Positions 14,600 through 22,715 are shown, counted from the first letter of the stretch. The stretch: 64,000 bases of DNA from Bacilli bacterium (GCA_900768345.1 CAAGCO010000020.1:124001-188000), one strand, 5' to 3'. The notes: a model not told the origin generated them from the sequence alone. Program-made: numbers and translations.

Positions 14600-15340
14600 A
14601 AAAAAATATGTATTAGCGTAGGAATTGTTTTGATAGGACTTATTGCAATGGGAATTATAACAAACTATATAGATAGTGGTAGAGTAACAACAGGACATGA
14701 GCCAAAGTATTGTATCAAAATAGTTAATAATGATGGCAGTAAAGTGACATATTGGGGATTAGGTTATAAAGTTATTAGATATGTTGGAGTATCGCCAAAT
14801 GAACCTTATGAAAATAATATTGGCGTTAAAATGGGTAGTTGGTTTATGAAATATGAACTAGAACAAAAAATTAGTGCAAAAGAAATCAATAATTATATTA
14901 TTAATTATTTAGAAGATAATAATGATATATCTAATTTTGCATTCAATTATGTTGATGATATAACTAATAAAGTAATAGTTGGTTTAATAAATAATAGTAA
15001 AGAAGAACAAGAAAAGTTTATTAAGAAAGTATTTATTGATGATGAAGCAAAAATATTAGATGCTATAAATAATCAAGAAATAATAAAATTTGTCGAATCT
15101 AAAGATGTTTTTGAAGGAAAAATCATTGTTGCAGAAGAAAACTATATAACTGTTGAAGTATTAAGAGATAGTAAATAATTTAAAGTGAAGGATAAAGTAA
15201 CAATGAAAATATCAAGGACAACAAAGGGTACAAATGATTATTATGCAGTAAATAATAAAGTAAGAGTTACATTTAGTGGTTTAATTGAAGATTCAAATCC
15301 GCCACAAATCAATGCAGTAAATATAGAACTTATATCGTAA
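14597..15340 (+). pseudogene. Exported protein gene interrupted by an in-frame stop
   Basis: The ATG at 14597 (GGAGG upstream) opens a 193-residue frame: signal anchor at about 4-22, a conserved-looking block (WGLGYKVIRYVGVSPNEPYE), then a C-terminal segment. It stops at TAA 15176-15178. The same frame continues immediately for 52 more codons to a TAA at 15338-15340 with sensible sequence (DKVTMKISRTTKG..., KVRVTFSGLIED, NAVNIELIS). Joined across the stop, the C-terminal part reads like an OB-type domain of the DUF3221 kind: GKII-x-ENYITVEV, then GTND, then KVRVTFSGLI. A single nonsense mutation is the simplest reading; read-through or a real 193-residue product are alternatives. Confidence 0.65.
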
Positions 15341-15362
15341 TGCAAATTACAATTTATTGGTG

Positions 15363-15394
15363 AGATTAGTTTGAAATATAGCTAATCTTTTTTT
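15363..15394 (+). terminator. Terminator after the interrupted gene
   Basis: AGATTAG (15363-15369) / CTAATCT (15382-15388) and a run of T to 15394. Confidence 0.7.
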
Positions 15395-15414
15395 GTTTAT
15401 ATGAAGTAAAGATA

Positions 15415-15555
15415 GTGGAGGTATTTGAATCATCTAGTAATTGGACTACAGGTACAACAATAAAAAAGACTATAAATGTTACGAATGATAAAATTATTGA
15501 TATGGTTCTTCATACATTATATACTGAAAAGTTGATAAATGCGAAAAGTAAATAA
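15415..15555 (+). pseudogene. Probable gene remnant, 46 codons
   Basis: An open frame from a GTG at 15415 (VEVFESSSNWTTGTTIKK...) to TAA at 15553-15555, lying just after a terminator and without its own ribosome binding site. The composition is protein-like, with a helical end (DKIIDMVLHTLYTEKLINA), which suggests the 3' tail of a lost gene. It could also be a very short real gene. The rest of 15341-15672 shows only the terminator and a -10 box. Confidence 0.35.
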
Positions 15556-15608
15556 ATATCATCTTTCTTTTATTATTCATATACTTCTTAAAAATAATTA
15601 TGAACTTG

Positions 15609-15617
15609 TGATATAAT
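15609..15617 (+). promoter_or_regulatory. Extended -10 promoter element for the epimerase gene
   Basis: TGA-TATAAT at 15609-15617, with only a weak -35. It lies 55 bases before the chosen start. Confidence 0.5.
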
Positions 15618-15672
15618 TACATAAGAAAGATATTAGATTTATTTTTAAATGCCGTGGCAGGTGATAAATATT

Positions 15673-16668
15673 GTGAAAAAGATTTATATAATAACAGGAG
15701 CAAATGGTTTTTTAGGTAATAATATTATAAGAAAGTTGGAGCAAGATGCTGATAATGAAATTAGGGCCTTTGTATTAACAGGCGATTCTATTAAATCATT
15801 AGAAAAATTAAAATGTAAAATATACTATGGTGATGTAACTAAAAAATACACTTTATCATCAATTTTTGAAAATACTGAAAATCAAGAAGTTTTTGTAATT
15901 CATTGTGCCGCAGTAGTATATATAAAATCAAAATACAATCCATTTGTTTATAATGTTAATGTTAATGGAACTAAAAATATAGTAGATAAAGCAATAGAGA
16001 CAAAAGCAAAACTTATCTATATTAGTAGTGTTCACGCAATTCCAGAACAACCTAATAATGGATTAATAACAGAGATAACTAATTTTAATCCTGACAATGT
16101 TGAGGGATTATATGCAAAAACAAAAGCAGAAGCCACAAAGTATGTAATTGATGCAGTAAAGAGTAAAAATTTGAATGCTTGCATAATTCATCCATCAGGT
16201 ATTATAGGTCCAAATGATTTTGGCAATAGTCACCTAACACAATTAGTAAAAGAAGTTGCAAATGGCAGATTATTTGCTTGTGTAAAAGGTGGATATGATT
16301 TTGTTGATGTAAGAGATGTAACAGAGGGTGTTATTAGTGCTTGTAAATCCGGTACTAATGGTGAATGCTATATCTTATCAAATAGATATATAACAATTAA
16401 AGAATTGTGTGATTTAATTTGTGATGTGCAAGAAAGAAAAAAAATTAAAATGGTATTACCTATAGGTCTTGTAAAATTAATAGCACCTTTATTTGAAGTA
16501 TATTATAATTTAAAAAAGCAAACACCACTTTGTACAAAGTATTCACTATATACACTATCTTCTAACGCTAATTTTAGTAATGAAAAAGCTAAAAAAAAGT
16601 TAGGATTTAAAAACAGAAATATGAAAGATACAATAAAGGATACTATTGAGTGGATAAATAAAAAATAA
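15673..16668 (+). CDS. NAD-dependent epimerase/dehydratase family protein
   Basis: A 331-residue extended SDR. The Rossmann motif TGANGFLG is at residues 8-15, the catalytic YAKTK after an ISSVHA strand, and a C-terminal substrate domain follows. Related proteins reduce or epimerise sugar nucleotides, flavonoids or sterols; the substrate cannot be told from the sequence. The GTG at 15673 is chosen because CAGGTGAT precedes it by seven bases and the Rossmann strand then begins at the normal place; the upstream ATG at 15649 has no ribosome binding site. No sugar or polysaccharide genes are nearby. Confidence 0.85.
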   Translation: MKKIYIITGANGFLGNNIIRKLEQDADNEIRAFVLTGDSIKSLEKLKCKIYYGDVTKKYTLSSIFENTENQEVFVIHCAAVVYIKSKYNPFVYNVNVNGTKNIVDKAIETKAKLIYISSVHAIPEQPNNGLITEITNFNPDNVEGLYAKTKAEATKYVIDAVKSKNLNACIIHPSGIIGPNDFGNSHLTQLVKEVANGRLFACVKGGYDFVDVRDVTEGVISACKSGTNGECYILSNRYITIKELCDLICDVQERKKIKMVLPIGLVKLIAPLFEVYYNLKKQTPLCTKYSLYTLSSNANFSNEKAKKKLGFKNRNMKDTIKDTIEWINKK

Positions 16669-16677
16669 ATTATATAT

Positions 16678-16690
16678 AAAATTACAATTT
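16678..16690 (+). repeat. Copy of the 13-mer AAATTACAATTTA
   Basis: Identical to 14095-14107, 14538-14550 and 15344-15356. Each copy lies within about ten bases of a stop codon. The element is an AAATT/AATTT inverted repeat around AC. Confidence 0.7.
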
Positions 16691-16726
16691 AACGATTAAC
16701 TTTATACCAAAGAAAGGAACAAAACT

Positions 16727-17269
16727 ATGAAAAGATGTAAATGGTGTAATTTAGATAATCCATTATATGTAGAATATCATGATAAAGAGTGGTGTGTACC
16801 AAACACAGATGATAAATACTTATTTGAAATGCTAATACTTGAATCTTTTCAAGCAGGACTTTCTTGGGAATGCGTTCTAAATAAAAGAGAAGATTTTAGA
16901 ACATCTTATGATAACTTTGATATAGATAAAATAATTAACTATGATGAAACTAAAATAAATGAGTTATTATCCAATCCTAAGATTATAAGAAATAAACTAA
17001 AAGTAAAAGCAAGCATTAATAATGCTAAAATATTTAAAAACATTAAAGCTGAATATGGAAGTTTCTATAAATATTTAATGAGTTTTACAAGTGGTAAAAC
17101 ATTTTATGAAGTAGGTAAAACAACAAATGAACTATCAGATAGGATATCTAAAGATTTAATTAAAAGAGGTATGAAGTTCGTAGGCTCAACTATTATATAT
17201 TCATACTTACAAGCTATAGGCATCATTTATTCTCATGATAAAAATTGTTTTATGTATAAAGAATTTTAA
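16727..17269 (+). CDS. tag: DNA-3-methyladenine glycosylase I
   Basis: A 180-residue HhH-superfamily glycosylase that removes 3-methyladenine from DNA. The start MKRCKWC...YHDKEW and FQAGLSW follow E. coli Tag closely. The zinc ligands correspond to Cys4, His18, His170 and Cys174. KRGMKFVGSTIIYSYLQAIG is the conserved C-terminal helix-turn region. AAAGGAAC lies before the ATG. Confidence 0.94.
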   Translation: MKRCKWCNLDNPLYVEYHDKEWCVPNTDDKYLFEMLILESFQAGLSWECVLNKREDFRTSYDNFDIDKIINYDETKINELLSNPKIIRNKLKVKASINNAKIFKNIKAEYGSFYKYLMSFTSGKTFYEVGKTTNELSDRISKDLIKRGMKFVGSTIIYSYLQAIGIIYSHDKNCFMYKEF

Positions 17270-17289
17270 AAGAAATTAATTTCTTTTTT
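17268..17289 (+). terminator. Weak AT-rich terminator after tag
   Basis: AAAGAAAT / ATTTCTTT with a two-base loop and a T run. It contains only two GC pairs. Confidence 0.5.
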
Positions 17290-17388
17290 AATTATTAATA
17301 AAATTAACTTATAATAAATGTGCAACTAAAAGTTGCTAGAAAAATGAGGATTTTTATTTTAAACTTCAATATAAATGAGGAACGTCTA

Positions 17389-17579
17389 ATGAAGTTCGGA
17401 GAAAATTTATTTAATTTAAGAAAAAATCAAAAATGAGTCAAGAAGATTTAGCAGATGATTTAAAGAACTATAGAAAATCTGCTTGGTGGGTTAAAACAGC
17501 AAGCACAGATATAAAAGATAAAATAACTATAAGAACCGCAAACACAATAAAGAAATTAATTGATATATGTAAAAAATAA
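17389..17579 (+). pseudogene. Frameshifted XRE-family regulator remnant
   Basis: A GAGG eight bases before the ATG at 17389 opens MKFGENLFNLRKNQK, the usual start of an XRE helix-turn-helix protein. It hits TGA at 17434 after an A-rich run. In the other frame from 17433 the text continues MSQEDLADDLK, the second helix of the same domain, and then runs 37 codons to TAA at 17577. The recognition helix is not recognisable, so besides the frameshift there was probably an internal deletion. The rest of the 17270-17621 gap holds the tag terminator and a promoter -10 box. Confidence 0.65.
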
Positions 17580-17589
17580 TACATTTGTA

Positions 17590-17598
17590 TGCTATAAT
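17590..17598 (+). promoter_or_regulatory. Extended -10 promoter for the 17622 operon
   Basis: TGC-TATAAT at 17590-17598, 23 bases before the ATG at 17622. The -35 region is poor. Confidence 0.5.
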
Positions 17599-17621
17599 AA
17601 TCTCATCAAAAGAGGTGAATT

Positions 17622-18116
17622 ATGGGTGGCATAAGTGTATTATTTTTAATGGGTTTATTATCATTTATATATTTTTTTATAATAAGTATTATAGCTATAA
17701 TTATATTTTATGTATTAGTTAGTTATATATTTGAAAGTATATCTATTGTATCTATGAGTAAAAAATTAAAATATAAAAATGCTTATACTGGATGGATACC
17801 ATTTTATAATAAATATATACTAGGTAAAATAGGAAATAGTAAACCATTAGGAATAACTCTTGTTATAACAACATTAATTTCTACGATTACAATTATATTA
17901 TTCTTTGTATTTAAAGAACCACAATCTATATTAATAATATTCTTTCTATTAAGTGTACTTATCACTTTTATACTAAATATAATCTTATCACATAAAATCT
18001 TTAATAAATACTCAAATAAATATAAAGATATTATGACTATATTAAGTATTCTATCATTAGGGTTCTTAAGGCCAATCTTTCTATTTATAATTAGAAATAA
18101 AAAGGAGAATTTATGA
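17622..18116 (+). CDS. Four-helix membrane protein, DUF5684-like
   Basis: A 164-residue integral membrane protein with four hydrophobic segments. Between the first and second lies GWIPFYNKYILGKIGN, a signature seen in DUF5684-like membrane proteins of Bacillota. Function unknown. Its last four bases overlap the start of the next gene, so translation is coupled. Confidence 0.65.
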   Translation: MGGISVLFLMGLLSFIYFFIISIIAIIIFYVLVSYIFESISIVSMSKKLKYKNAYTGWIPFYNKYILGKIGNSKPLGITLVITTLISTITIILFFVFKEPQSILIIFFLLSVLITFILNIILSHKIFNKYSNKYKDIMTILSILSLGFLRPIFLFIIRNKKENL

Positions 18117-18328
18117 GTAAATATGAACCATTATGGAACTATATAAAAGATAATAATAAAGATAGTTATAAATTAACTTATAAAGAAATAGAAAATATCT
18201 TAGGATTCCCTATAGAGCACTCAATTTTAACTTATAAAAAAGAATTAATTAGTTATGGATATGAAGTAACAAAAATATCAATGAAAGATAAAACAGTTTT
18301 ATTTAATAAACTTAAACAGGAGAAATAA
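18113..18328 (+). CDS. Small cytoplasmic protein, 71 residues
   Basis: A compact alpha/beta protein starting KYEPLWNYIKDN with a middle TYKEIENILGFPI and a C-terminal beta hairpin. This layout is like the small DUF7662-type domains that occur alone or fused to restriction-related proteins, but the match is from memory and weak. AAAAAGGAG precedes the ATG. It sits in a tight three-gene operon between two membrane protein genes. Confidence 0.6.
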   Translation: MSKYEPLWNYIKDNNKDSYKLTYKEIENILGFPIEHSILTYKKELISYGYEVTKISMKDKTVLFNKLKQEK

Positions 18329-18907
18329 ATGAAATATAAAATTTTTGCTTTATTAATACTCATAATATTTTATAGTATATTCTTTATTAAAATGTTAATT
18401 CAAAAAAAACAAGGAATCAAAACAAGACAAGCAGGTACTGTAAAAGAAAAGAGAACAAGAATTATTGAAATATTAATGTCAGTTTCTACTTTATTAGTAG
18501 TACCAATACAAATTATTTCAATATTTTTAGATTATAATTTTTCAAGTGACTATTTAAGATATATTGGTCTTCTTATCAGCACATTTGGAGATATAATATT
18601 TTTAATATCAGTAATTACAATGAAAAATAGTTGGAGAGTAGGTATATCTAAGAATGATAAAACAAAACTAATTACAAATGGTATATATAAAATAAGTAGA
18701 AATCCAGCATTCTTAGGCTTTGATTTAATGTATATAGGAATTGCTCTATTATATAGTAATCCATTTACTATAATATTCTCATTATTTGCAATCACAATGC
18801 TTCACTTACAAATATTAGAAGAAGAAAAATATTTAGAAAAAAGTTTTAAAGATGAATATATATCTTATAAAAATAAAATCAATCGTTATTTAGGTATAAA
18901 ACGTTAG
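18329..18907 (+). CDS. Isoprenylcysteine/phospholipid methyltransferase-like membrane protein
   Basis: A 192-residue protein with about five hydrophobic segments. The C-terminal half has the ICMT/PEMT pattern: NGIYKISRNPAFLGF, then a membrane helix, then EEEKYLEKSF and YKNKINRYL, the S-adenosylmethionine site. Bacterial members methylate unknown lipids or small molecules. It starts directly at the stop of the preceding gene. Confidence 0.8.
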   Translation: MKYKIFALLILIIFYSIFFIKMLIQKKQGIKTRQAGTVKEKRTRIIEILMSVSTLLVVPIQIISIFLDYNFSSDYLRYIGLLISTFGDIIFLISVITMKNSWRVGISKNDKTKLITNGIYKISRNPAFLGFDLMYIGIALLYSNPFTIIFSLFAITMLHLQILEEEKYLEKSFKDEYISYKNKINRYLGIKR

Positions 18908-18935
18908 GTTCATTATAGAAATGAGTTATTTTAAA

Positions 18936-18944
18936 TGTTATAAT
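18936..18944 (+). promoter_or_regulatory. Extended -10 promoter of the traX-like gene
   Basis: TGT-TATAAT at 18936-18944, 21 bases before the start codon. Confidence 0.5.
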
Positions 18945-18965
18945 TATAAAAGAAAAAGGTGAGTT

Positions 18966-19709
18966 ATGAAGAAATTAAATTCAAATCATTTAAAAATAAT
19001 TGCTATTATAGCTATGACAATAGATCATATAGCTGATTTACTATATCCAGGTATGCCAAATATATTTATGTCTAACGTGATGCATATAATTGGTAGACTT
19101 ACTGCTCCTATAATGTTTTTCTTTATTTGTGAAGGGTACCATTATACAAAAAACGTAAAAAATTACATAAGTAGATTATTTATATTTGCTCTAATTTCTC
19201 ATTTTGCTTATTGTTTTGCATTTGGTATTAATTTTATACCTTTTAGTACTGGAGATATATTTAACCAAACTAGTATAATGTGGACACTAGCTTGGGCAGT
19301 AGTAGCACTTCATATATTACATGGTAAAAATAACTTGAAAGAATGGCAAAAATGGTTACTAATAATTTTGATTAATTTAATAACATTCTCATCAGACTTT
19401 AGTAGTATTGCAGTAATGGCTATATTATTTATGTACGATAGGAGAGGTAACTTAAAGAGCCAAATGATAAGTATGATGGCTTGGTTAACTCTATATGCTT
19501 TAATATCATATTTATTTGTAAGTAAGACTTATGGTTTAATAGCAATGACTGCAATTCTTGTTTATCCACTATTAAAAAATTATAATGGAAAGCGTGGAAA
19601 AGCAAAATGGCTAAAATGGTTCTTCTATTTATATTATCCATTGCACCTAATAATAATAGGCGCATTAAGACTATATATGTATGGTAATATTCCATTATTG
19701 TTTAATTAA
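18966..19709 (+). CDS. TraX family membrane protein
   Basis: A 247-residue integral membrane protein with about seven hydrophobic segments. The N-terminal MTIDHIADLLYP, GRLTAPIMFFFICEGYHYT and a late FYLYYPLHL are TraX family features. F-plasmid TraX acetylates pilin; chromosomal relatives in Bacillota are of unknown substrate and resemble acyltransferases. No conjugation genes are nearby, so this is not evidence of a plasmid. Confidence 0.85.
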   Translation: MKKLNSNHLKIIAIIAMTIDHIADLLYPGMPNIFMSNVMHIIGRLTAPIMFFFICEGYHYTKNVKNYISRLFIFALISHFAYCFAFGINFIPFSTGDIFNQTSIMWTLAWAVVALHILHGKNNLKEWQKWLLIILINLITFSSDFSSIAVMAILFMYDRRGNLKSQMISMMAWLTLYALISYLFVSKTYGLIAMTAILVYPLLKNYNGKRGKAKWLKWFFYLYYPLHLIIIGALRLYMYGNIPLLFN

Positions 19710-19743
19710 TTTGTAAAGCATAATTGCGATTAAGTACAGTAAA

Positions 19744-19767
19744 AACTAGTGTATACTAGTCTTTTTT
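19744..19767 (+). terminator. Terminator after the traX-like gene
   Basis: AACTAGT / ACTAGT hairpin (19744-19750 and 19755-19760) with a T run to 19767. Confidence 0.7.
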
Positions 19768-19781
19768 ATTTAATTTAAGAG

Positions 19782-19790
19782 TGATATAAT
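19782..19790 (+). promoter_or_regulatory. Extended -10 promoter of the isomerase-gpmA operon
   Basis: TGA-TATAAT at 19782-19790, 23 bases before the ATG. Confidence 0.5.
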
Positions 19791-19812
19791 ATTACATAGA
19801 AAGGTAGGAAAT

Positions 19813-20601
19813 ATGAATAACTTAGCGGTTTGTATAAGTAATGATAATAAAACAGTAACTCCTTATGAAACTATAGATGCAGTAGTAAACGCCGGATTTA
19901 AAAATGTTTTCATACAATGGTATGATCAAGATTTTGAAGTTTCACAAGAAGCTCAATTAAAATATATAAGAGAGAAAAACTTAAATGTTATATTTGCTCA
20001 TTTAGGATATAAAAACTTAAATAATATTTGGCTTGATAATGCAATAGGGGAAGAACTAGTAAAGAAATACTTAAGAAATTTAGACGAATGCAAAAGCAAT
20101 AATATTGATATGGTAGTAATGCATGCGAGTATTGGCTGGGATACAGTTAAACCAAACGAAATTGGTCTTGAAAGATTTAGAAAAATATGTGATTATGCAG
20201 AAAAACTTGGTATTAAAGTTGCATTTGAAAATACGAAGATGAAAGGATATTTAGAATTTTTACTTAATAATATCAAAAATGATAACGTAGGAATTTGTTT
20301 CGATTCAGGACATTATCATTGCCATTTTAAAGATGATTTTAATTTTAGTTTATTTAAAGATAAGATATTCTGTGTACATATTCACGATAATTATGGAGAA
20401 GTTGATGACCATTTATTACCATACGATGGAACTCTAGATTATAATAAAGTAATAATTGGATTAAAGAACGCAAATTATAAAGGATATACTACACTAGAAA
20501 TATGCTATAGAATGAATTATGTAAATAAAATGAACTTAAAAGATTTCTATATTAAAGGTTACGAAATAGGAGAAAAATTAGATAAATTATTAAAGGAGTA
20601 A
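19813..20601 (+). CDS. Sugar phosphate isomerase/epimerase (xylose-isomerase-like TIM barrel)
   Basis: A 262-residue AP-endonuclease-2-type TIM barrel. The metal-site residues fall in FAHLG, MVVMHAS, the Glu of VAFENT, FDSGHYHCH, VHIHDN and a final LEICY. This fold covers hydroxypyruvate isomerases, inosose and other sugar epimerases and cannot be made more specific. It lies five bases before gpmA, so both probably act on carbohydrates and share a promoter. Confidence 0.8.
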   Translation: MNNLAVCISNDNKTVTPYETIDAVVNAGFKNVFIQWYDQDFEVSQEAQLKYIREKNLNVIFAHLGYKNLNNIWLDNAIGEELVKKYLRNLDECKSNNIDMVVMHASIGWDTVKPNEIGLERFRKICDYAEKLGIKVAFENTKMKGYLEFLLNNIKNDNVGICFDSGHYHCHFKDDFNFSLFKDKIFCVHIHDNYGEVDDHLLPYDGTLDYNKVIIGLKNANYKGYTTLEICYRMNYVNKMNLKDFYIKGYEIGEKLDKLLKE

Positions 20602-20606
20602 TAAAA

Positions 20607-21290
20607 ATGAGATTAGTATTATTAAGACATGGAGAAAGCGTGTGGAATAAAGAAAATAGATTTACTGGATGGACTGATGTAGATTTATCAGAAAATGGTG
20701 TTAAAGAAGCAGAAAACGCTGGAAAATTACTAAAAGAAAAAGGATTTACTTTTGATGTTTCTTTTACTTCAGTATTAAAAAGAGCTAATAGAACACTAGA
20801 AATAGTATTAAAAGAAATGAATCTTAATATACCAGTAAATTATAGCTATAGATTAAATGAAAGACATTATGGAGCACTTCAAGGTTTAAATAAAGATGAA
20901 ATGAGAAAAAAATTTGGAGAAGAACAAGTACATATATGGAGACGTAGTTATGATGTAAGACCACCCAAACTTACTAAAGATGATGAAAGATATCCAGGAA
21001 ATGATCCAAAATATAAAGATTTAACTCAAGAAGAATTGCCACTAACAGAATGTTTAAAAGATACTTTAGAAAGAGTACTACCATATTATAATAATGAAAT
21101 TAAAAAGCATTTAGAAAATAAAGAAAATGTTTTAGTAGTTGCTCATGGCAATAGTCTTAGAAGCATTATTAAATATCTAGAAAACATAAGTGATGATGAT
21201 ATTATGAGTGTAGAAATACCTACTGGAGTACCTTATGTTTATGAACTAGATGATAACTTAAATATAAAAGAAAAATATTTTTTAAAATAA
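20607..21290 (+). CDS. gpmA: 2,3-bisphosphoglycerate-dependent phosphoglycerate mutase
   Basis: A 227-residue histidine phosphatase-fold enzyme that interconverts 3- and 2-phosphoglycerate in glycolysis. RHGES with the phosphorylated His8, FTGWTD, the LNERHYGALQG segment, RRSYDVRPP and a second His in VAHGNS are all family hallmarks. It has the normal length for dPGM. Translated from AAAGGAG just upstream in the same operon as the isomerase. Confidence 0.95.
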   Translation: MRLVLLRHGESVWNKENRFTGWTDVDLSENGVKEAENAGKLLKEKGFTFDVSFTSVLKRANRTLEIVLKEMNLNIPVNYSYRLNERHYGALQGLNKDEMRKKFGEEQVHIWRRSYDVRPPKLTKDDERYPGNDPKYKDLTQEELPLTECLKDTLERVLPYYNNEIKKHLENKENVLVVAHGNSLRSIIKYLENISDDDIMSVEIPTGVPYVYELDDNLNIKEKYFLK

Positions 21291-21313
21291 AGCATCATAA
21301 TAGATGCTTTTTT
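21289..21313 (+). terminator. Terminator after gpmA
   Basis: AAGCATC / GATGCTT hairpin (21290-21296 and 21303-21309) and a T run. It touches the stop codon. Confidence 0.8.
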
Positions 21314-21333
21314 ATTGCTCCAAGGTGCATAAG

Positions 21334-21389
21334 ATGGGCAAATTTGATTAATAATGTTAAAAGTGCTATAATAGTTAGCACTTGCCCAT
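21334..21389 (+). promoter_or_regulatory. Promoter inside two nested inverted repeats
   Basis: TTGATT (21344-21349), 17 bases, TGC-TATAAT (-10 at 21367-21372). AAGTGCTA (21361-21368) and TAGCACTT (21376-21383) form a palindrome across the -10 box. ATGGGCAA (21334-21341) and TTGCCCAT (21382-21389) form an outer repeat across the whole promoter. This looks like an operator arrangement for the gene at 21411. Confidence 0.65.
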
Positions 21390-21410
21390 TAAGGAGTGAA
21401 TATATAATAT

Positions 21411-21974
21411 ATGATATATAAATTATTAGTAACGTTTACTTTATTTGGTAGTATATTTAGCACAACAAAAAACAACATAGAAATAAATCATAACTATCTA
21501 GATAAGCAAATAGAACTAAGTGTTAAGCATTTTCAAAGTGAACATGAAGACTATAAAAAGGAAAGCTATTTTAATGGAGAAAAGATAGATGTAATCGCAA
21601 GTAAAATAGACAGATATCTAAATTCTACATTAAAAAGTAAAGGTAAATTTATTACCGAATATTCCGTTTCAGTTGGAATGGATCCTTATTTAGCAGCAGG
21701 AGTAATGTTACAAGAAACTGGTTGCTACTGGAAATGCAGCTATTTAACTAGAGTATGTAATAATGTAGGAGGCAACAAGGGTAAACCTGGTTGTAATGGA
21801 GGAAGCTATAGAAGATTTGATACTATTGAAGAAGGAATTAAATTTGCTATAAATAAATTAAACTCTTACTACAAAAAAGGATTAACTACAACAGAACAAA
21901 TTGGGCCAAAATATGCAAGTGATCCAAAATGGTCTATTAGAGTTAACAATTACATTAAAAAGTTAAAAAAATAG
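21411..21974 (+). CDS. Exported lysozyme-like/glucosaminidase domain protein
   Basis: A 187-residue protein with a short hydrophobic N terminus (about 2-17), consistent with a signal peptide or anchor. The second half reads like a peptidoglycan hydrolase domain: GMDPYLAAGVMLQETGC, NVGGNKG, SYRRFDTIEEGIKFAINKL, YASDPKWSIRVNNYIKKL. The Glu of QETG is the likely catalytic acid. It carries four Cys in the core. The ATG at 21411 is used because the upstream frame is closed; AAGGAGTGA lies 12 bases before it. Probably trims cell wall for growth or for surface structures. Confidence 0.75.
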   Translation: MIYKLLVTFTLFGSIFSTTKNNIEINHNYLDKQIELSVKHFQSEHEDYKKESYFNGEKIDVIASKIDRYLNSTLKSKGKFITEYSVSVGMDPYLAAGVMLQETGCYWKCSYLTRVCNNVGGNKGKPGCNGGSYRRFDTIEEGIKFAINKLNSYYKKGLTTTEQIGPKYASDPKWSIRVNNYIKKLKK

Positions 21975-21993
21975 AATGTTTAGGGGGAATAAC

Positions 21994-22632
21994 ATGGAAA
22001 GGAATATCTATTTACATGCAATTAACGCAACATTAGGTGATACTTATCCAACTATTGAAACTTATCATATACTTTGTAAAATACTAAAGTGTAGGGCATT
22101 ATTATCATCAAGATTACAAAGAAAATTATCAACAGATGGTTTCAATGGTAGAGATTATATTTCATTGTGTGATTATGCCAAAAAAAATATTGAAAAAGGT
22201 GAAGACGGCAAGTATAACGCTTTTCACACTTATATAAGATATTCCCTTTCATTAGTTTTTCCTAAAGATGAATTATCAGTAATTGAACCAACTATTTTAA
22301 GTGACGTATATTCCGTTGATAAAGAAGGGTTCATGAAAATGAAAAAGTTTGGTGAGATTAAAGGAGATAGAAGATTTACTGATATGCCAGATGAGGTACA
22401 AGTTAAAAATAAAATACCACTAACGAGCATGTCAGCTCTTACGTATCCAACTCATTTATCTATAGATGAAGAATTAGGTATGGGAGCAACTATTGCTAAA
22501 ATAATGATGGATTTAGAATCAATCAATAAAGCATTAGATAGATTTGGATACGATGTACCAATATATGACATTGATACATTTGAAGAATTAACAAGCGCAA
22601 GTCAAGTAAAAATGTTAATTAGAAATAAATAA
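21994..22632 (+). CDS. Conserved-type hypothetical protein, 212 residues
   Basis: No named family. The text TIETYHILCKILKCRALLSS, then FNGRDYISLCDYAK, AFHTYIRYSLSLVFPKDE, TDMPDEVQVKNKIPL and VPIYDIDTFEELT has the feel of a conserved lineage protein seen in gut Bacillota. The TYH...ALLSSRL...DYISL arrangement is faintly like ADP-ribosyltransferase folds, which is speculation. AGGGGGA selects the ATG at 21994 over the one at 21976. Confidence 0.7.
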   Translation: MERNIYLHAINATLGDTYPTIETYHILCKILKCRALLSSRLQRKLSTDGFNGRDYISLCDYAKKNIEKGEDGKYNAFHTYIRYSLSLVFPKDELSVIEPTILSDVYSVDKEGFMKMKKFGEIKGDRRFTDMPDEVQVKNKIPLTSMSALTYPTHLSIDEELGMGATIAKIMMDLESINKALDRFGYDVPIYDIDTFEELTSASQVKMLIRNK

Positions 22633-22651
22633 GCAAGCTAGTCTTGCTTTT
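22631..22651 (+). terminator. Short terminator after the 212-residue gene
   Basis: AAGCAAG (22631-22637) / CTTGCTTTT (22643-22651), with a T tail of only four bases. Confidence 0.5.
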
Positions 22652-22663
22652 AAAATGTCAAAA

Positions 22664-22692
22664 TTGACTAAATGTATCATTTATGATATAAT
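22664..22692 (+). promoter_or_regulatory. Promoter for the 590-residue protein gene
   Basis: TTGACT (22664-22669), a 17-base spacer ending in TGA and TATAAT (22687-22692). Confidence 0.75.
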
Positions 22693-22715
22693 ACGCAGAA
22701 ATAAGGGGGGATATT

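Noticed and set aside
14597..15178. A complete 193-residue gene ending normally at 15178
   Set aside because: Kept only as an alternative, because the same frame continues past the stop with coherent domain-like sequence to 15340.
1154..17579. Use of TGA as Trp (mollicute code)
   Set aside because: Trp is encoded by TGG throughout conserved proteins. TGA ends nfo and the 54-residue ORF at sensible family lengths. The TGA in the XRE remnant is explained by a frameshift.
18966..19709. Conjugative element because of traX
   Set aside because: Chromosomal TraX-family acyltransferase-like proteins are common, and no relaxase, coupling protein or mating genes are present.
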